From UBA1258 sp963643225 (GTDB lineage: Bacteria; Bacillota; Clostridia; Lachnospirales; Lachnospiraceae), in assembly GCA_963643225.1 (NCBI GenBank), contig CAVIIX010000014.1:1-42090 (forward strand): a stretch of DNA of 42,090 bases, given 5' to 3'. Below, piece by piece: positions 15,378 through 24,462 of the stretch. The position numbers were made by a program, and so were the translations under genes. The notes under the pieces are model-generated. The model saw only the letters and a program-made list of their open reading frames with translations. It had not been told where the DNA came from and did not search any database. Numbering within the stretch: position 1 is the first letter of the stretch; each line of letters opens with the position of its first letter.

Positions 15378-18101
15378 ATGTTAAGCAATTCTTTTAAAAA
15401 TAAAAAAACATACGGAATTTTAATCGGTTTTATTGCGGTTATTTTACTTGCCGTAGTGATGATTTGCTATTCGGATAATCATACTCCCATTCAAAATGTT
15501 CACTTTTTTAAGAGTGCCGACTCCATTGCGGCTCTTGAAAACGGCTGGACACTTACTGACGGGAGCATTTCTTATGAAATTACACTTCCCTCTAAAAATG
15601 AATTTGATATTGAAAATAACACTGTGACGCTTGAAAACACATTGCCTGAGGCGTTACCGCTGAATCCTGTTATTTTGATGCGTACTTCACTTCAGGAAAT
15701 AAAAATTTATATAGGCTCAGAATTACGCTACACCTACGGAGGCGATAAATTCAGAGCTTTTGGTAAGAATTCGGGCAGCATTTGGAACATTGTGCCGCTT
15801 TCTGACATCGATGTGGGTAAAAGCATAGAAGTTTTGCTTTACAGCCCTTATGAAGACTACAAGGCTACCTTTAACACCTTCTATGTGGGCACCTATGAAG
15901 GAGCCTTGAGCCTGCTATTTAACACCTACGGCTTAAATCTTTTATTTATTTTTACAACGGCGATTGTGGGCCTTGCCCTTTTGCTTTATTACACATTCTT
16001 ATGCATTACAGGCATGAAGGTAGCCAATCAGATGCTCCTTGTGTCTTTGATTGCGATTTTTACAACAGGCTGGGAATTTACTGAATGTAAATTAACACAG
16101 ATTTTTGTAAGCAATATGGCGGGCTTTTCAACGGCCAATTTCATGCTGCTTGCACTTCTTTTTATTCCGATTGTTCTCTATGCTGATACCATCGAAAGAA
16201 AAAATTATCATTTTATTTTGGCGCCTCTTGCCTATATTGCGGAAGCCAATGTTTTAATTCAGGCAATTTTACAGCTTTTAAATATTGCCGATTTTTATGA
16301 AATGATGCCTGCTACCCACCTTATTATTGGAATAGGCGGCGTCATCATAATGATTACTCTTATCAGACAGTACCTTCACCATCGTGAAGCAGGTATTTTT
16401 GTTTACATTATTTCCTTGTGCTGTTTGATTGTGGGAGGCATAATCGAAATTTTTGCCATGTATTCAAGCGGTGTTGCAAACGGCTTATGGCTTAATGTGT
16501 CGGTTTTAATTGTGATTCTTTCAACAGGTGTGGATTCAATAAGAGTGGCACTTGCCACTTTACAGGACAGTAAGCAGGCTATGAAGGAAAATGCCCAGAA
16601 GACTACTTTTCTTGCCAACATGAGTCATGAAATCCGTACTCCCATGAATGCAATCTGTGCCATGAGTGAGCTTCTTGCTGATGATAAGGATATAACTGCC
16701 GGTAACAGGGATTTTGCCCGCACAATACATTCTTCCGCGGAAAATCTTCTTGAAATCATCAATGACTTACTTGATTATTCAAAGATTACGGCAGATAAAT
16801 ACAGCATAATTGATGAAGAATATGAGCTTGGTGATATGCTTTCGGATGTTAAGGAAATCATTTCCTTAAGAGCCGGTGAAAATCATCTTAAATTCAACAT
16901 GCATGTAAATCCGGATATTCCCTCTGAACTTTTCGGCGACCAGGGACGTATCCGCCAGATTTTACTTAATCTTTTAAACAATGCGGTTAAATATACCAAT
17001 GAGGGGGAAGTAGGCTTAAGGGTAGAATTTGAGTCAATTGACCAGTCTGAAATCATACTTAAATTCCTTGTATCAGATACAGGTATCGGTATTAAAGAAG
17101 AAGACTTACCTGACTTATTCGAAGCCTTTGTTCAGGTAGACAAGGCTAAAAATAAATCAAAGGAAGGCACAGGCCTGGGCCTTGCTATTTCAAAAGCACT
17201 TGCCAAAATGCTATGCGGAGACATTACAGTCACAAGCGAATACGGTAAGGGCTCTGTCTTTACAGCCACAGTTAAGCAGAAAATCAGAAGTCAGAAGACC
17301 TGTAAAAAGGAAATTGAGGATATTTTTGCAGAAGAAAAATTAAATCCGATTATTTTGGTTGAGTCTGACTTTGAAACAATGGGCCCAGTTAAGACTCTTT
17401 TAACTGAAATTGAGGCACCCTTTACTACCTGCAGGGAAGAAGATCTTTCTTGGGAAACAAAGCTTTGTAAAAATCCGATAGTTTTATTTGTGGGTAAAGA
17501 CCATCCAAATATGCTGACAGAAGAATTTAAGGCAGAAAATCCTTTTATGCATGCAGTAACAATTGCCGGGCCTTTAGAAAGAGTCAATGCCTTTGAAGAG
17601 CTTGAAATCATAAGGTATCCGGTTACGGCATGCGATCTACTTAAAATGCTTAAGCCGGACCCTTACGTTAAAATAAATATTTCTTTTGAAGCCCCTGATG
17701 CAATGGTAATGGTGGTAGATGACAATGCGATTAATTTACGAGTCATGAAAGAGATGCTTTCAAAATACGGCATTAAGTCTACCCTGTGCAGTAACGGAAA
17801 TCAGGCAGTGGCAGCCGCAAGACTTAAGCCTTTTGACCTGATTTTCATAGACCACATGATGCCTGGCATGGATGGTATCGAGACCGCCAGCCGGATAAGA
17901 GAGCTTTCCCAAATTGGAAATGAGGTTAAAATAGTTGCTCTTTCCGCCAATGCCGTCAAGGGAGTAGAAAAGATGTTTAAAGAAAACGGCTTTGACGCTT
18001 TCCTTGCAAAACCAGTATCTTTAAACAGCGTTGGGAAGGTGTTGAAAAAATGTCTTAAAAAAGACCTGCTTAAAGAAAAATCCGCAATCCCTAAGCGATA
18101 G
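15378..18101 (+). CDS. Hybrid sensor histidine kinase with extracytoplasmic sensor and two receiver-like domains
   Basis: The 907-residue product has an N-terminal membrane helix, an external jelly-roll-like sensor region (about residues 35-180), seven or so transmembrane helices (about 185-385), a HisKA domain with phospho-acceptor His417 in FLANMSHEIRTPMNA, a HATPase domain with DTGIGIKEEDL and GTGLGLAISKA, and a C-terminal receiver with Asp825 in FIDHMMPGMDG. Between the ATPase and the final receiver, residues about 650-765 look like a receiver fold that lacks the acceptor Asp pattern. The sensor layout resembles the 7TM-DISM class, which often binds carbohydrates or related ligands. No response regulator gene is adjacent. 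Confidence 0.92.
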   Translation: MLSNSFKNKKTYGILIGFIAVILLAVVMICYSDNHTPIQNVHFFKSADSIAALENGWTLTDGSISYEITLPSKNEFDIENNTVTLENTLPEALPLNPVILMRTSLQEIKIYIGSELRYTYGGDKFRAFGKNSGSIWNIVPLSDIDVGKSIEVLLYSPYEDYKATFNTFYVGTYEGALSLLFNTYGLNLLFIFTTAIVGLALLLYYTFLCITGMKVANQMLLVSLIAIFTTGWEFTECKLTQIFVSNMAGFSTANFMLLALLFIPIVLYADTIERKNYHFILAPLAYIAEANVLIQAILQLLNIADFYEMMPATHLIIGIGGVIIMITLIRQYLHHREAGIFVYIISLCCLIVGGIIEIFAMYSSGVANGLWLNVSVLIVILSTGVDSIRVALATLQDSKQAMKENAQKTTFLANMSHEIRTPMNAICAMSELLADDKDITAGNRDFARTIHSSAENLLEIINDLLDYSKITADKYSIIDEEYELGDMLSDVKEIISLRAGENHLKFNMHVNPDIPSELFGDQGRIRQILLNLLNNAVKYTNEGEVGLRVEFESIDQSEIILKFLVSDTGIGIKEEDLPDLFEAFVQVDKAKNKSKEGTGLGLAISKALAKMLCGDITVTSEYGKGSVFTATVKQKIRSQKTCKKEIEDIFAEEKLNPIILVESDFETMGPVKTLLTEIEAPFTTCREEDLSWETKLCKNPIVLFVGKDHPNMLTEEFKAENPFMHAVTIAGPLERVNAFEELEIIRYPVTACDLLKMLKPDPYVKINISFEAPDAMVMVVDDNAINLRVMKEMLSKYGIKSTLCSNGNQAVAAARLKPFDLIFIDHMMPGMDGIETASRIRELSQIGNEVKIVALSANAVKGVEKMFKENGFDAFLAKPVSLNSVGKVLKKCLKKDLLKEKSAIPKR

Positions 18102-18175
18102 CGAAGGTTTTTGTTATCACAAACCATACTCAGTCGTGGTTCAAGCTTGCCGATAATAGTAAAAAGGAGTTTATT

Positions 18176-19183
18176 ATGGTGACGATTTCTGTATGCATGA
18201 TAGTTAAGGATGAAGAGAAGGTGTTAAGGCGCTGCCTTGATTCATTAAAGGGGCTTTATGACGAACTTATAATCGTTGATACGGGTTCAAGGGATAAGAC
18301 AAAGGAGATAGCTAAAGAATACACCGACAAAATCTATGATTTTGAGTGGGTTAACGACTTTTCGAAGGCAAGAAATTTTTCTTTTGACAAGGCCTCCATG
18401 GACTATATCTACATGCCTGATGCAGACGAGGTATTGGATGAAGAAAACAGACAGAAATTTATAACCTTAAAGCAGGTGCTGGATACACAGATTGAAATCG
18501 TTGAAATGCGTTATGTAAACCAACTATCCAACGGAACGGTCTATAATTACGATAAAGAGCTGCGGCCGAAGCTTTTTAAGCGTCAGCGTTCGTTTACCTT
18601 TATCGAGCCCGTTCACGAGATAGTGCGCCTTGACCCTGTGGTGTTTGAAAGCGACATAGACATATGTCATATGCCACAAACCCTTCACACCGGCAGAGAT
18701 ATTAAGATTTTTGAGAAGGCTGTAAAAGAAAACGGCCTTTTAAGTAAGCGCTTAACAGGGATGTATGCTAAGGAACTTTTGATTTCGGGAGATGAAAAGG
18801 ATTTAAAAAATGCTGTAGCTTATTTTAAAAAATTGTCGGAAGAATGCGAGGATGAAGATACCTTGAAAATTTCCTGCATTGTGCTTTCAAAGGCGGCAGC
18901 AGTGTTTGAAAAGCCCGAGGATTTAATGAAGTATGCGCTTAAGGATGTGACAGGCGGAGCCTGTAGTGAAACTTGCACAATACTTGGGGCACATTTTGAA
19001 AGTATCGGGGACTTAAAGGAGGCTTCGGTGTGGTATTATAACGCTCATTTTGAAACTGAAGCCGAGCTTAATTTACGATATAAGACGGAACTTCCGTTAA
19101 AGGGATTATGCCGTATTTATGAGGCTTTAGGGGATTTTGAGACGGCAAAATTATATAAAGAAAGGCTTGAAGCCTTAGCTTAA
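18176..19183 (+). CDS. Family 2 glycosyltransferase with C-terminal TPR-like helices
   Basis: The 335-residue product opens with a GT-A fold (ISVCMIVKDEEKVLRRCLDS) and the metal/nucleotide motif DADEVL (about residue 83), as in GT2 enzymes of the SunS/WaaE-like group. The C-terminal third (about residues 190-330) is helical and looks like tetratricopeptide repeats, a combination found in glycosyltransferases that modify proteins or short peptides. There is no membrane segment. AAAAGGAG precedes the ATG. It stands beside large, Ser/Thr-rich surface protein genes, so protein glycosylation is possible, but a polysaccharide or lipid acceptor cannot be excluded. Confidence 0.88.
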   Translation: MVTISVCMIVKDEEKVLRRCLDSLKGLYDELIIVDTGSRDKTKEIAKEYTDKIYDFEWVNDFSKARNFSFDKASMDYIYMPDADEVLDEENRQKFITLKQVLDTQIEIVEMRYVNQLSNGTVYNYDKELRPKLFKRQRSFTFIEPVHEIVRLDPVVFESDIDICHMPQTLHTGRDIKIFEKAVKENGLLSKRLTGMYAKELLISGDEKDLKNAVAYFKKLSEECEDEDTLKISCIVLSKAAAVFEKPEDLMKYALKDVTGGACSETCTILGAHFESIGDLKEASVWYYNAHFETEAELNLRYKTELPLKGLCRIYEALGDFETAKLYKERLEALA

Positions 19184-19219
19184 AAAATCAAGAAAACAAA
19201 AATTTAGTGAATTTAACGA

Positions 19220-19254
19220 TTGTTAAAGGGGTTATAGGATGCTACAATCCCTTT
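19220..19254 (+). promoter_or_regulatory. Sigma-A promoter overlapped by a 30-bp palindromic operator
   Basis: TTGTTA at 19220-19225, a 17-base spacer and TACAAT at 19243-19248. AAAGGGGTTATAG (19225-19237) and CTACAATCCCTTT (19242-19254) form an inverted repeat with 11 of 13 pairs matching around a 4-base centre, covering the spacer and the -10 box. This is the placement expected for a repressor operator. Confidence 0.7.
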
Positions 19255-19276
19255 GTTACCTACATATGAAAGCAGA

Positions 19277-19307
19277 AAAACCCGGATTTAAGTCGGGTAA
19301 ATTTTCG
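19277..19307 (+). terminator. Possible weak leader terminator or hairpin
   Basis: AACCCGGATTTAAGTCGGGT followed by AAATTTT forms a short G+C stem (ACCCG/CGGGT) in the leader of the surface protein gene, just before its ribosome binding site. The stem is only about 5 bp. Confidence 0.35.
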
Positions 19308-19322
19308 TATGGAGGTTTTTTA

Positions 19323-21098
19323 ATGTCAAAAATTAATCATTTAATTATAGGAATTATATTTTCACTTTTAGTATTTTTTTCTTTTGCTTTAAATGCAGAG
19401 GCTGCATCTTTTAATCATGTGCATACAGACTCCTGCTATCAGTCGGTTACAAAGCAGTGTACCAATCACCATATAAAAACCTCATTATATTATGAGACGA
19501 AGCATTGCTTTACCTGCCAATATCAGCTTGATCATTTAGTATCCTGCTACGATGATGTGTGTGATAGCGGCTTGATAGCCGATCGTAATGTAGGATATAA
19601 AGTTCAGTGCACTAAGTGCGGGGCTTACCGATTGAATAGCTACACTACTGAACCTACAGGTCATGCCTATACCACTTCTGAAATTGCCTGTGGAATGACT
19701 GCCGATTCAACTGCGGCTACCATCTCTTTATCGGCAGCCTCCGATGCACCGACAAACGGTTCGGTTACACTTACTGCAGGTGTAGATATTTGCGACAGTA
19801 CGTTTTCTTTAGCTGAGGCAGCCTACGATTTTGGAAACGGTTATACTTCATCCAATTCAACAGAAGTAACTGAAAATGGCACCTATTTAGTGACTGTTTT
19901 AAGCGCTGATGGAAGAACAGCTCAAACGTCTGTGACAGTTTCAAATATAGATAAAACGGCTCCTTGTATTTTGGCTATTACAAAGTCAACGGAGGATTAC
20001 AGTGAGTCAGGCTTAAGCATCAGTGTTTCAGCCTCCGATGAAGGCTCAGGCCTTGCAGCGACGCCTTTTTCCTTTAACGGTGGTGAGTACACGGCAGATA
20101 ATACTTATTTTGTAAGCTCAAACCAGACTGTAAGCGTGGCGGTTAGGGATGCGGCAGACAATGTTACGACTTCATCAATCACCATCACGACCGTGTGCAG
20201 AGATCCTGCAGTGGTGGCGGCAGAAAAGGCAGCAGAGGAAGCAAGGCTTAGGGCCGAGGCTGAGGCAAGGGCTTTAGAGGCAAAGGCTGCTAGGGAGAAG
20301 GCAGCGGCAGAAAAAGCCGAGGCTGAAGCAAGGGCTTTAGAAGCAAAGGCTGCCAAGGAGAAGGCAGCGGCAGAAAAAGCCGAGGCTGAAGCAAAGGCTT
20401 TAGAAGCAAAGGAAGCATTGGAGAAAGTTACAAAAGAAAAAGCAGATGCAGAAGGAAACAGCGCATCAACCATAAAGGCAAAGTCTAATCTTTTAGGACT
20501 TATAAAGGTATCGGAGGTGTCGGAAAATGATGTATCGGAAAATGAGGTATCAATAAATGATACATCAGAAAATAATGTATCCGGAGGCAATGAAAGCAGC
20601 GGTGACGATGACTTTGGAAAAATTAAAGTAACGGATACAAGAGAAAACGCAGAAGCTGACGCGAATGCTGCGGGCTTTGAGGATGCTTCTTTTGCAGAAG
20701 GCGACACAATTGAAAGCTTTGATGAGCTTTTAGCGGACGACGAAAAGGAAGCTGATGCCTATTATGGATTACCACTTGTAAAAGCCTCCGTTAGCACCTA
20801 TGGTCTTATAGCAGGTGCAGTAATGGCGGCACTTGGCGGGCTTTTTATGCTTTTGTTCAGCTACGTATATGTGCAGGAGGATGGCAGGAAGAAGCTTGTG
20901 GCTTTAGCAAAAATTAAAGCTACAAATGAAGGACTTAAAGTAAGCGTTCCAGGCGAAAAAATGACTAATCACGGAAGATATCTGATTTATTTGTCGCCTG
21001 TAAGGAAGCTGTTTTACAAAAACAGGCAGGTGTATGTGGAAGTAAAAGGTAAAGCTGATTACATAAAAACTGATGAAGGCAGGGCTTTCATATATTAG
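19323..21098 (+). CDS. Cys/His-rich repeat-bearing surface protein with membrane anchor and cytoplasmic tail
   Basis: The 591-residue product starts at the ATG at 19323 (GGAGG at 19312-19316; the longer frame from 19239 would overlap the promoter). A signal peptide ends near LNAEA. Residues about 28-125 are rich in Cys and His (for example HVHTDSCYQ, KHCFTCQYQ, CTKCGAYRL), which suggests zinc binding or disulfides. Ig-like beta domains follow (about 130-290), then an Ala/Glu/Lys helix built of 21-residue repeats, a VSEN-type five-residue repeat, an acidic stretch, a transmembrane helix (about 486-515) and a basic cytoplasmic domain of about 75 residues that ends near YIKTDEGRAFIY. No sortase motif. 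The function is unknown. Confidence 0.82.
   Translation: MSKINHLIIGIIFSLLVFFSFALNAEAASFNHVHTDSCYQSVTKQCTNHHIKTSLYYETKHCFTCQYQLDHLVSCYDDVCDSGLIADRNVGYKVQCTKCGAYRLNSYTTEPTGHAYTTSEIACGMTADSTAATISLSAASDAPTNGSVTLTAGVDICDSTFSLAEAAYDFGNGYTSSNSTEVTENGTYLVTVLSADGRTAQTSVTVSNIDKTAPCILAITKSTEDYSESGLSISVSASDEGSGLAATPFSFNGGEYTADNTYFVSSNQTVSVAVRDAADNVTTSSITITTVCRDPAVVAAEKAAEEARLRAEAEARALEAKAAREKAAAEKAEAEARALEAKAAKEKAAAEKAEAEAKALEAKEALEKVTKEKADAEGNSASTIKAKSNLLGLIKVSEVSENDVSENEVSINDTSENNVSGGNESSGDDDFGKIKVTDTRENAEADANAAGFEDASFAEGDTIESFDELLADDEKEADAYYGLPLVKASVSTYGLIAGAVMAALGGLFMLLFSYVYVQEDGRKKLVALAKIKATNEGLKVSVPGEKMTNHGRYLIYLSPVRKLFYKNRQVYVEVKGKADYIKTDEGRAFIY
20265..20453 (+). repeat. 63-bp tandem repeat (three units) in the surface protein gene
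   Basis: Units at 20265-20327, 20328-20390 and 20391-20453 encode 21-residue Ala/Glu/Lys helices (ARALEAKAAREKAAAEKAEAE type). Units 1 and 2 are almost identical at DNA level; unit 3 is diverged in its second half. Confidence 0.9.
20517..20591 (+). repeat. 15-bp tandem repeat (five units) encoding VSEN-type pentapeptides
   Basis: Five 15-base units encode VSEND, VSENE, VSIND, TSENN and VSGGN. Such Val-Ser-x-Asn repeats form flexible stalk segments in Lachnospiraceae surface proteins (from memory of the family). Confidence 0.8.
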
Positions 21099-21149
21099 AC
21101 ACTTGAAAAAACAGTTAAAAACGCTTAAACTTAAAAAGCAGTATATGTG

Positions 21150-21168
21150 CGTGGGTCACCCCACGCAC
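21150..21168 (+). other. Hairpin in the hisC leader
   Basis: GTGCGTGGG and CCCACGCAC form a near-perfect G+C-rich stem with a short loop about 20 bases before the hisC start. There is no T-run, so it is not a standard terminator; a role in translation or RNA stability is possible. Confidence 0.5.
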
Positions 21169-21188
21169 AGTCTATGATGGAGATAAAT

Positions 21189-22247
21189 ATGTGGCAGGAA
21201 AATGTAAGAAGGGTTGAGCCTTATGTGCCCGGAGAGCAGCCTAAGGTTTCGAATCTTATAAAGCTTAATACAAATGAAAATCCATATCCTCCGGCACCTG
21301 CAGTCAGAGAGGCCTTAAAGGCCCTTGACTACGGCGACTTAAGAAAGTATCCGGACCCCACCTGTTCAGGGCTTGTCTCAGCGCTTTCCAAAGTATATAA
21401 GGTGGAGAGGGAAAAGATATTTGTGGGAGTAGGCTCCGATGATGTGCTTTCAATGGCCTTTCTTACTTTCTTTAACAGCAAGAAGCCCGTTCTTTTCCCA
21501 GACATTACCTACAGCTTTTATGAGGTCTGGGCAAATCTATACAGGATTCCCTATAAGCAGATTCCCTTAAAGGATGACTTCACCATTGATGTAAAGGATT
21601 ATTTTACGGAAAACGGCGGTATTGTCATTGCTAATCCAAACGCACCTACCGGAATCGAGCTTCCCCTGTCTTTAATAGAGGAAATTGTCAAAAGAAATCA
21701 AAATTCCATCGTCATTGTGGACGAAGCCTATGTGGATTTTGGCGGCACTTCGGCGCTTCCCTTAATCGATAAATACGATAACCTTTTGGTGGTACAGACC
21801 TTTTCAAAGTCCCGTTCCATGGCCGGTATGCGTATAGGCTTTGCTTTTGGTTCAAGGGAACTGATCAAATATTTGCAGGATGCAAAATTTTCCTTTAATT
21901 CATACACCATGAATAAGCCGTCCCTGGAGCTTGGCGCTTTGGCAGTGCTTGATAAGGATTATTTTGAAAGCACCTGTAAAAAGGTAATTGCCACAAGAGA
22001 ATGGACGAAAAATGAATTGAAGCGTCTTAGATTTTCTTTTGGCGACTCAAAGACAAATTTCATATTTGCACGCCACGAAGCTGTTCCAAGAGATGAACTT
22101 TTTAAAAGACTTCGCGAAAGAAACATTATCGTGAGAGCCTTTAACGGTGCAAGAATTAAGGATTATTTACGAATTTCCATCGGTACAGATAAAGAAATGC
22201 AGTGTGTAATTGAAGAGTTAGAAAAAATAATGAAAGAGTTTAGGTGA
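21189..22247 (+). CDS. hisC: Histidinol-phosphate aminotransferase
   Basis: The 352-residue product is a PLP-dependent class I/II aminotransferase that makes histidinol phosphate from imidazole-acetol phosphate and glutamate. It shows KLNTNENPYPP near the N-terminus, NPNAPTG in the middle, VDEAYVDF, and the PLP-binding Lys207 in FSKSRSMAGMRIGF. The start at 21189 is supported by GGAG about 6 bases upstream and by the family length; an in-frame upstream start at 21147 would lie inside the leader hairpin. No other his genes are present, so it may serve general aromatic or histidine metabolism. It leads a close-packed operon of four genes. Confidence 0.93.
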   Translation: MWQENVRRVEPYVPGEQPKVSNLIKLNTNENPYPPAPAVREALKALDYGDLRKYPDPTCSGLVSALSKVYKVEREKIFVGVGSDDVLSMAFLTFFNSKKPVLFPDITYSFYEVWANLYRIPYKQIPLKDDFTIDVKDYFTENGGIVIANPNAPTGIELPLSLIEEIVKRNQNSIVIVDEAYVDFGGTSALPLIDKYDNLLVVQTFSKSRSMAGMRIGFAFGSRELIKYLQDAKFSFNSYTMNKPSLELGALAVLDKDYFESTCKKVIATREWTKNELKRLRFSFGDSKTNFIFARHEAVPRDELFKRLRERNIIVRAFNGARIKDYLRISIGTDKEMQCVIEELEKIMKEFR

Positions 22248-22251
22248 TTTT

Positions 22252-22734
22252 ATGTTTAAGAAATATTTGTGGGTATTTTTCATTGCAATGCTTCCTTTGA
22301 TTGAACTAAGAGGAGCAATTCCGGTTGCAACAGGTATGGGACTTCCCCTTGTGTGGTCAAGCATTGTAGTCATTTTAGGAAACATGCTTCCAGTTCCTTT
22401 TATTTATCTTTTTGCAAGAAAGATTTTGGAATGGGGCAAGGATAAAAAGGTAATTGGAAAATTCTTTACCTGGTGTCTTGAAAAAGGACACAAGGGTGGT
22501 GAAAAGCTACAGGAAAAGGCAGGCAAAGGCTTGTTTATCGCACTCATGCTTTTTGTAGGTGTTCCTCTTCCGGGCACCGGCGCCTGGACAGGTACACTTG
22601 CAGCTTCAATTCTTGATATGGACTTTAAGTCTACCATTTTATCGGTTTTATGCGGAGTTTTAATCGCAGGTATTATTGTAACAGTTGCAAGCCTTGGCGT
22701 ATTCGGCGCCGCAGGTGCGATTTTTTTGGGATAA
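22252..22734 (+). CDS. Small multidrug-export-like membrane protein (COG2426 / PF06695)
   Basis: The 160-residue product is very hydrophobic and has the two signature segments of the COG2426 family: LIELRGAIPVA near residue 17-27 and GVPLPGTGAWTGT near residue 102-114, both likely re-entrant loops as in DedA-type transporters. It begins 4 bases after the hisC stop. The family is annotated as a small multidrug export protein, but its real substrate is not known. An operon position with hisC, a methyltransferase and hslO gives no clear clue to the substrate. Confidence 0.88.
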   Translation: MFKKYLWVFFIAMLPLIELRGAIPVATGMGLPLVWSSIVVILGNMLPVPFIYLFARKILEWGKDKKVIGKFFTWCLEKGHKGGEKLQEKAGKGLFIALMLFVGVPLPGTGAWTGTLAASILDMDFKSTILSVLCGVLIAGIIVTVASLGVFGAAGAIFLG

Positions 22735-22737
22735 AAA

Positions 22738-23487
22738 ATGGAAAGCTACACGGATTTTGCAGCCCTTTACGATAAATTCATGGAGGAAACTCCCTACGAG
22801 GAATGGTGTCAGGGCATTGTAAAAACATTAAATGAATACGGCATTAAGGACGGTCTTGTGTGCGATCTTGGCGCAGGAACTGGAGAAGTAACGAGACGCC
22901 TTAAAGATGCGGGCTTTGACATGATAGGCATTGATAATTCAGAAGAAATGCTTATGGTGGCACGTGAAAAAAACAATTTTTCAGATGACATTTTATATCT
23001 GTGTCAGGATATGCGGGAATTTGAACTTTACGGAACAGTAAAGGCTATTGTAAGTGTCTGTGACTGCATAAATTATCTCCTTGATGAAAGTGAGGTAATA
23101 AAAACCTTCAGGCTTGTAAATAATTATCTTGATCCTAAGGGTATTTTCATTTTTGATTTCAATACGGAATATAAATATAAAGAAGTAATCGGTGATACCA
23201 CAATTGCTGAAGCCGGTGTGGATGCAAGCTTTATCTGGGATAATTTTTATGATGCAGAAACCGGTATCAATGAATATGACATTACATTTTTTGTAAAGGA
23301 AGATAAGCTTTACAGAAAATTTACGGAAACTCATTATCAGAAGGGGTATACTCTTTCTGAAATGAAACGCTTTGTAAAAGCGTCCGGGCTTGAATTTATA
23401 AAGTCTTTTGATGCTGATACGAAAGAAGCGGCTTGCGAAGAAAGCGAAAGAATAGTTATTATCGCAAGAGAGAAGGGTAAGAAATGA
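22738..23487 (+). CDS. Class I SAM-dependent methyltransferase
   Basis: The 249-residue product has motif I (VCDLGAGTGEVTRRL, about residues 40-54), the acidic residue of motif II (GIDNSEEML) and the YLCQDMREF and SVCDCINYLLD segments of small-molecule methyltransferases. The start is 3 bases after the preceding stop, and the stop overlaps the hslO start by 4 bases (ATGA). The substrate is not predictable from sequence. The coupling to Hsp33 suggests co-expression rather than a shared pathway. Confidence 0.9.
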   Translation: MESYTDFAALYDKFMEETPYEEWCQGIVKTLNEYGIKDGLVCDLGAGTGEVTRRLKDAGFDMIGIDNSEEMLMVAREKNNFSDDILYLCQDMREFELYGTVKAIVSVCDCINYLLDESEVIKTFRLVNNYLDPKGIFIFDFNTEYKYKEVIGDTTIAEAGVDASFIWDNFYDAETGINEYDITFFVKEDKLYRKFTETHYQKGYTLSEMKRFVKASGLEFIKSFDADTKEAACEESERIVIIAREKGKK

Positions 23488-24359
23488 AGGATTACATAGT
23501 AAGAGCTACAGCGGCAAATGCACAGATAAGAGCTTTTGCTGCAGCTTCAAAGGAAGCGGTTGAATTTGCAAGAAGTGCTCATAACACAAGCCCTGTTATG
23601 ACGGCAGCCTTAGGAAGATTACTTACTGCAGGTGCAATGATGGGCGTAATGCAAAAGGGCGATGCGGATATTTTGACTCTTCAGATAAAGGGTGGTGGCC
23701 CCGGTAAAGGCCTGACAGTAACGGCAGATTCTCACGGAAGAGTAAAGGGCTATGCAATTGTGCCTGATGTTATTCTTCCTCCTAATGCAAAAGGAAAGCT
23801 TGATGTGGGCGGAGCACTTGCACCAGGCTTTTTAACGGTAATTAAAGACTTAGGTCTTAAGGATCCCTATGTAGGGGAAACAATGCTTGTGTCCGGTGAA
23901 ATCGGAGATGATTTAACTGAATATTTTATGACAAGCGAACAGATTCCTTCGTCGGTAGGTCTCGGAGTTTTAATGAACAAAAATAACACGGTTAAAGAAG
24001 CAGGCGGATTCATCATTCAGCTTATGCCCTTTGCCGATGAGGCGGTTATAGATAAGCTTGAAGAAAATTTATCTAAAATTGATTCAGTCACAAGACTTTT
24101 AGAAGACGGTAACACCCCCGAGGACATTTTAAGGCTTGTACTTGAGGGGTTTGATGTTGAATTTACAGACACAATTCCTCTTAAATATTACTGCAACTGT
24201 TCAAAAGAACGTTTTGCAAAGGGACTCATTTCTCTTAACAAAAAAGACATGAAGGAAATGATAGAATCCGGTGAAACCATCGAGGTAAACTGCCAGTTTT
24301 GCAAAAGCCACTATTATTTCACAACAGAAGAACTAAAGGAAATTGATGCTTTAAGATAA
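23484..24359 (+). CDS. hslO: Redox-regulated molecular chaperone Hsp33
   Basis: The 291-residue product has the Hsp33 N-terminal domain (DYIVRATAANAQIRAFAA) and the C-terminal zinc centre with CxC (Cys237, Cys239) and CxxC (Cys270, Cys273). Oxidative stress releases zinc and activates the chaperone to hold unfolding proteins in the cytoplasm. Length and motif spacing are typical. It is the last gene of the hisC operon. I see no clear intrinsic terminator immediately after the stop. Confidence 0.97.
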   Translation: MKDYIVRATAANAQIRAFAAASKEAVEFARSAHNTSPVMTAALGRLLTAGAMMGVMQKGDADILTLQIKGGGPGKGLTVTADSHGRVKGYAIVPDVILPPNAKGKLDVGGALAPGFLTVIKDLGLKDPYVGETMLVSGEIGDDLTEYFMTSEQIPSSVGLGVLMNKNNTVKEAGGFIIQLMPFADEAVIDKLEENLSKIDSVTRLLEDGNTPEDILRLVLEGFDVEFTDTIPLKYYCNCSKERFAKGLISLNKKDMKEMIESGETIEVNCQFCKSHYYFTTEELKEIDALR

Positions 24360-24462
24360 AGTAAAAAACGCTCCGCGAGGATCGCACTGCGGCAAAATGG
24401 AACATTCATATGAGATAAGGTGTCGCACCAGATGAAAGGGCTTACATATTTTGCACAAAAAT

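Noticed and set aside
20105..20707. 200-codon minus-strand open frame under the repeat-bearing surface protein gene
   Set aside because: A low-complexity Ser/Ala/Phe translation produced by the Ala/Glu repeat on the other strand.
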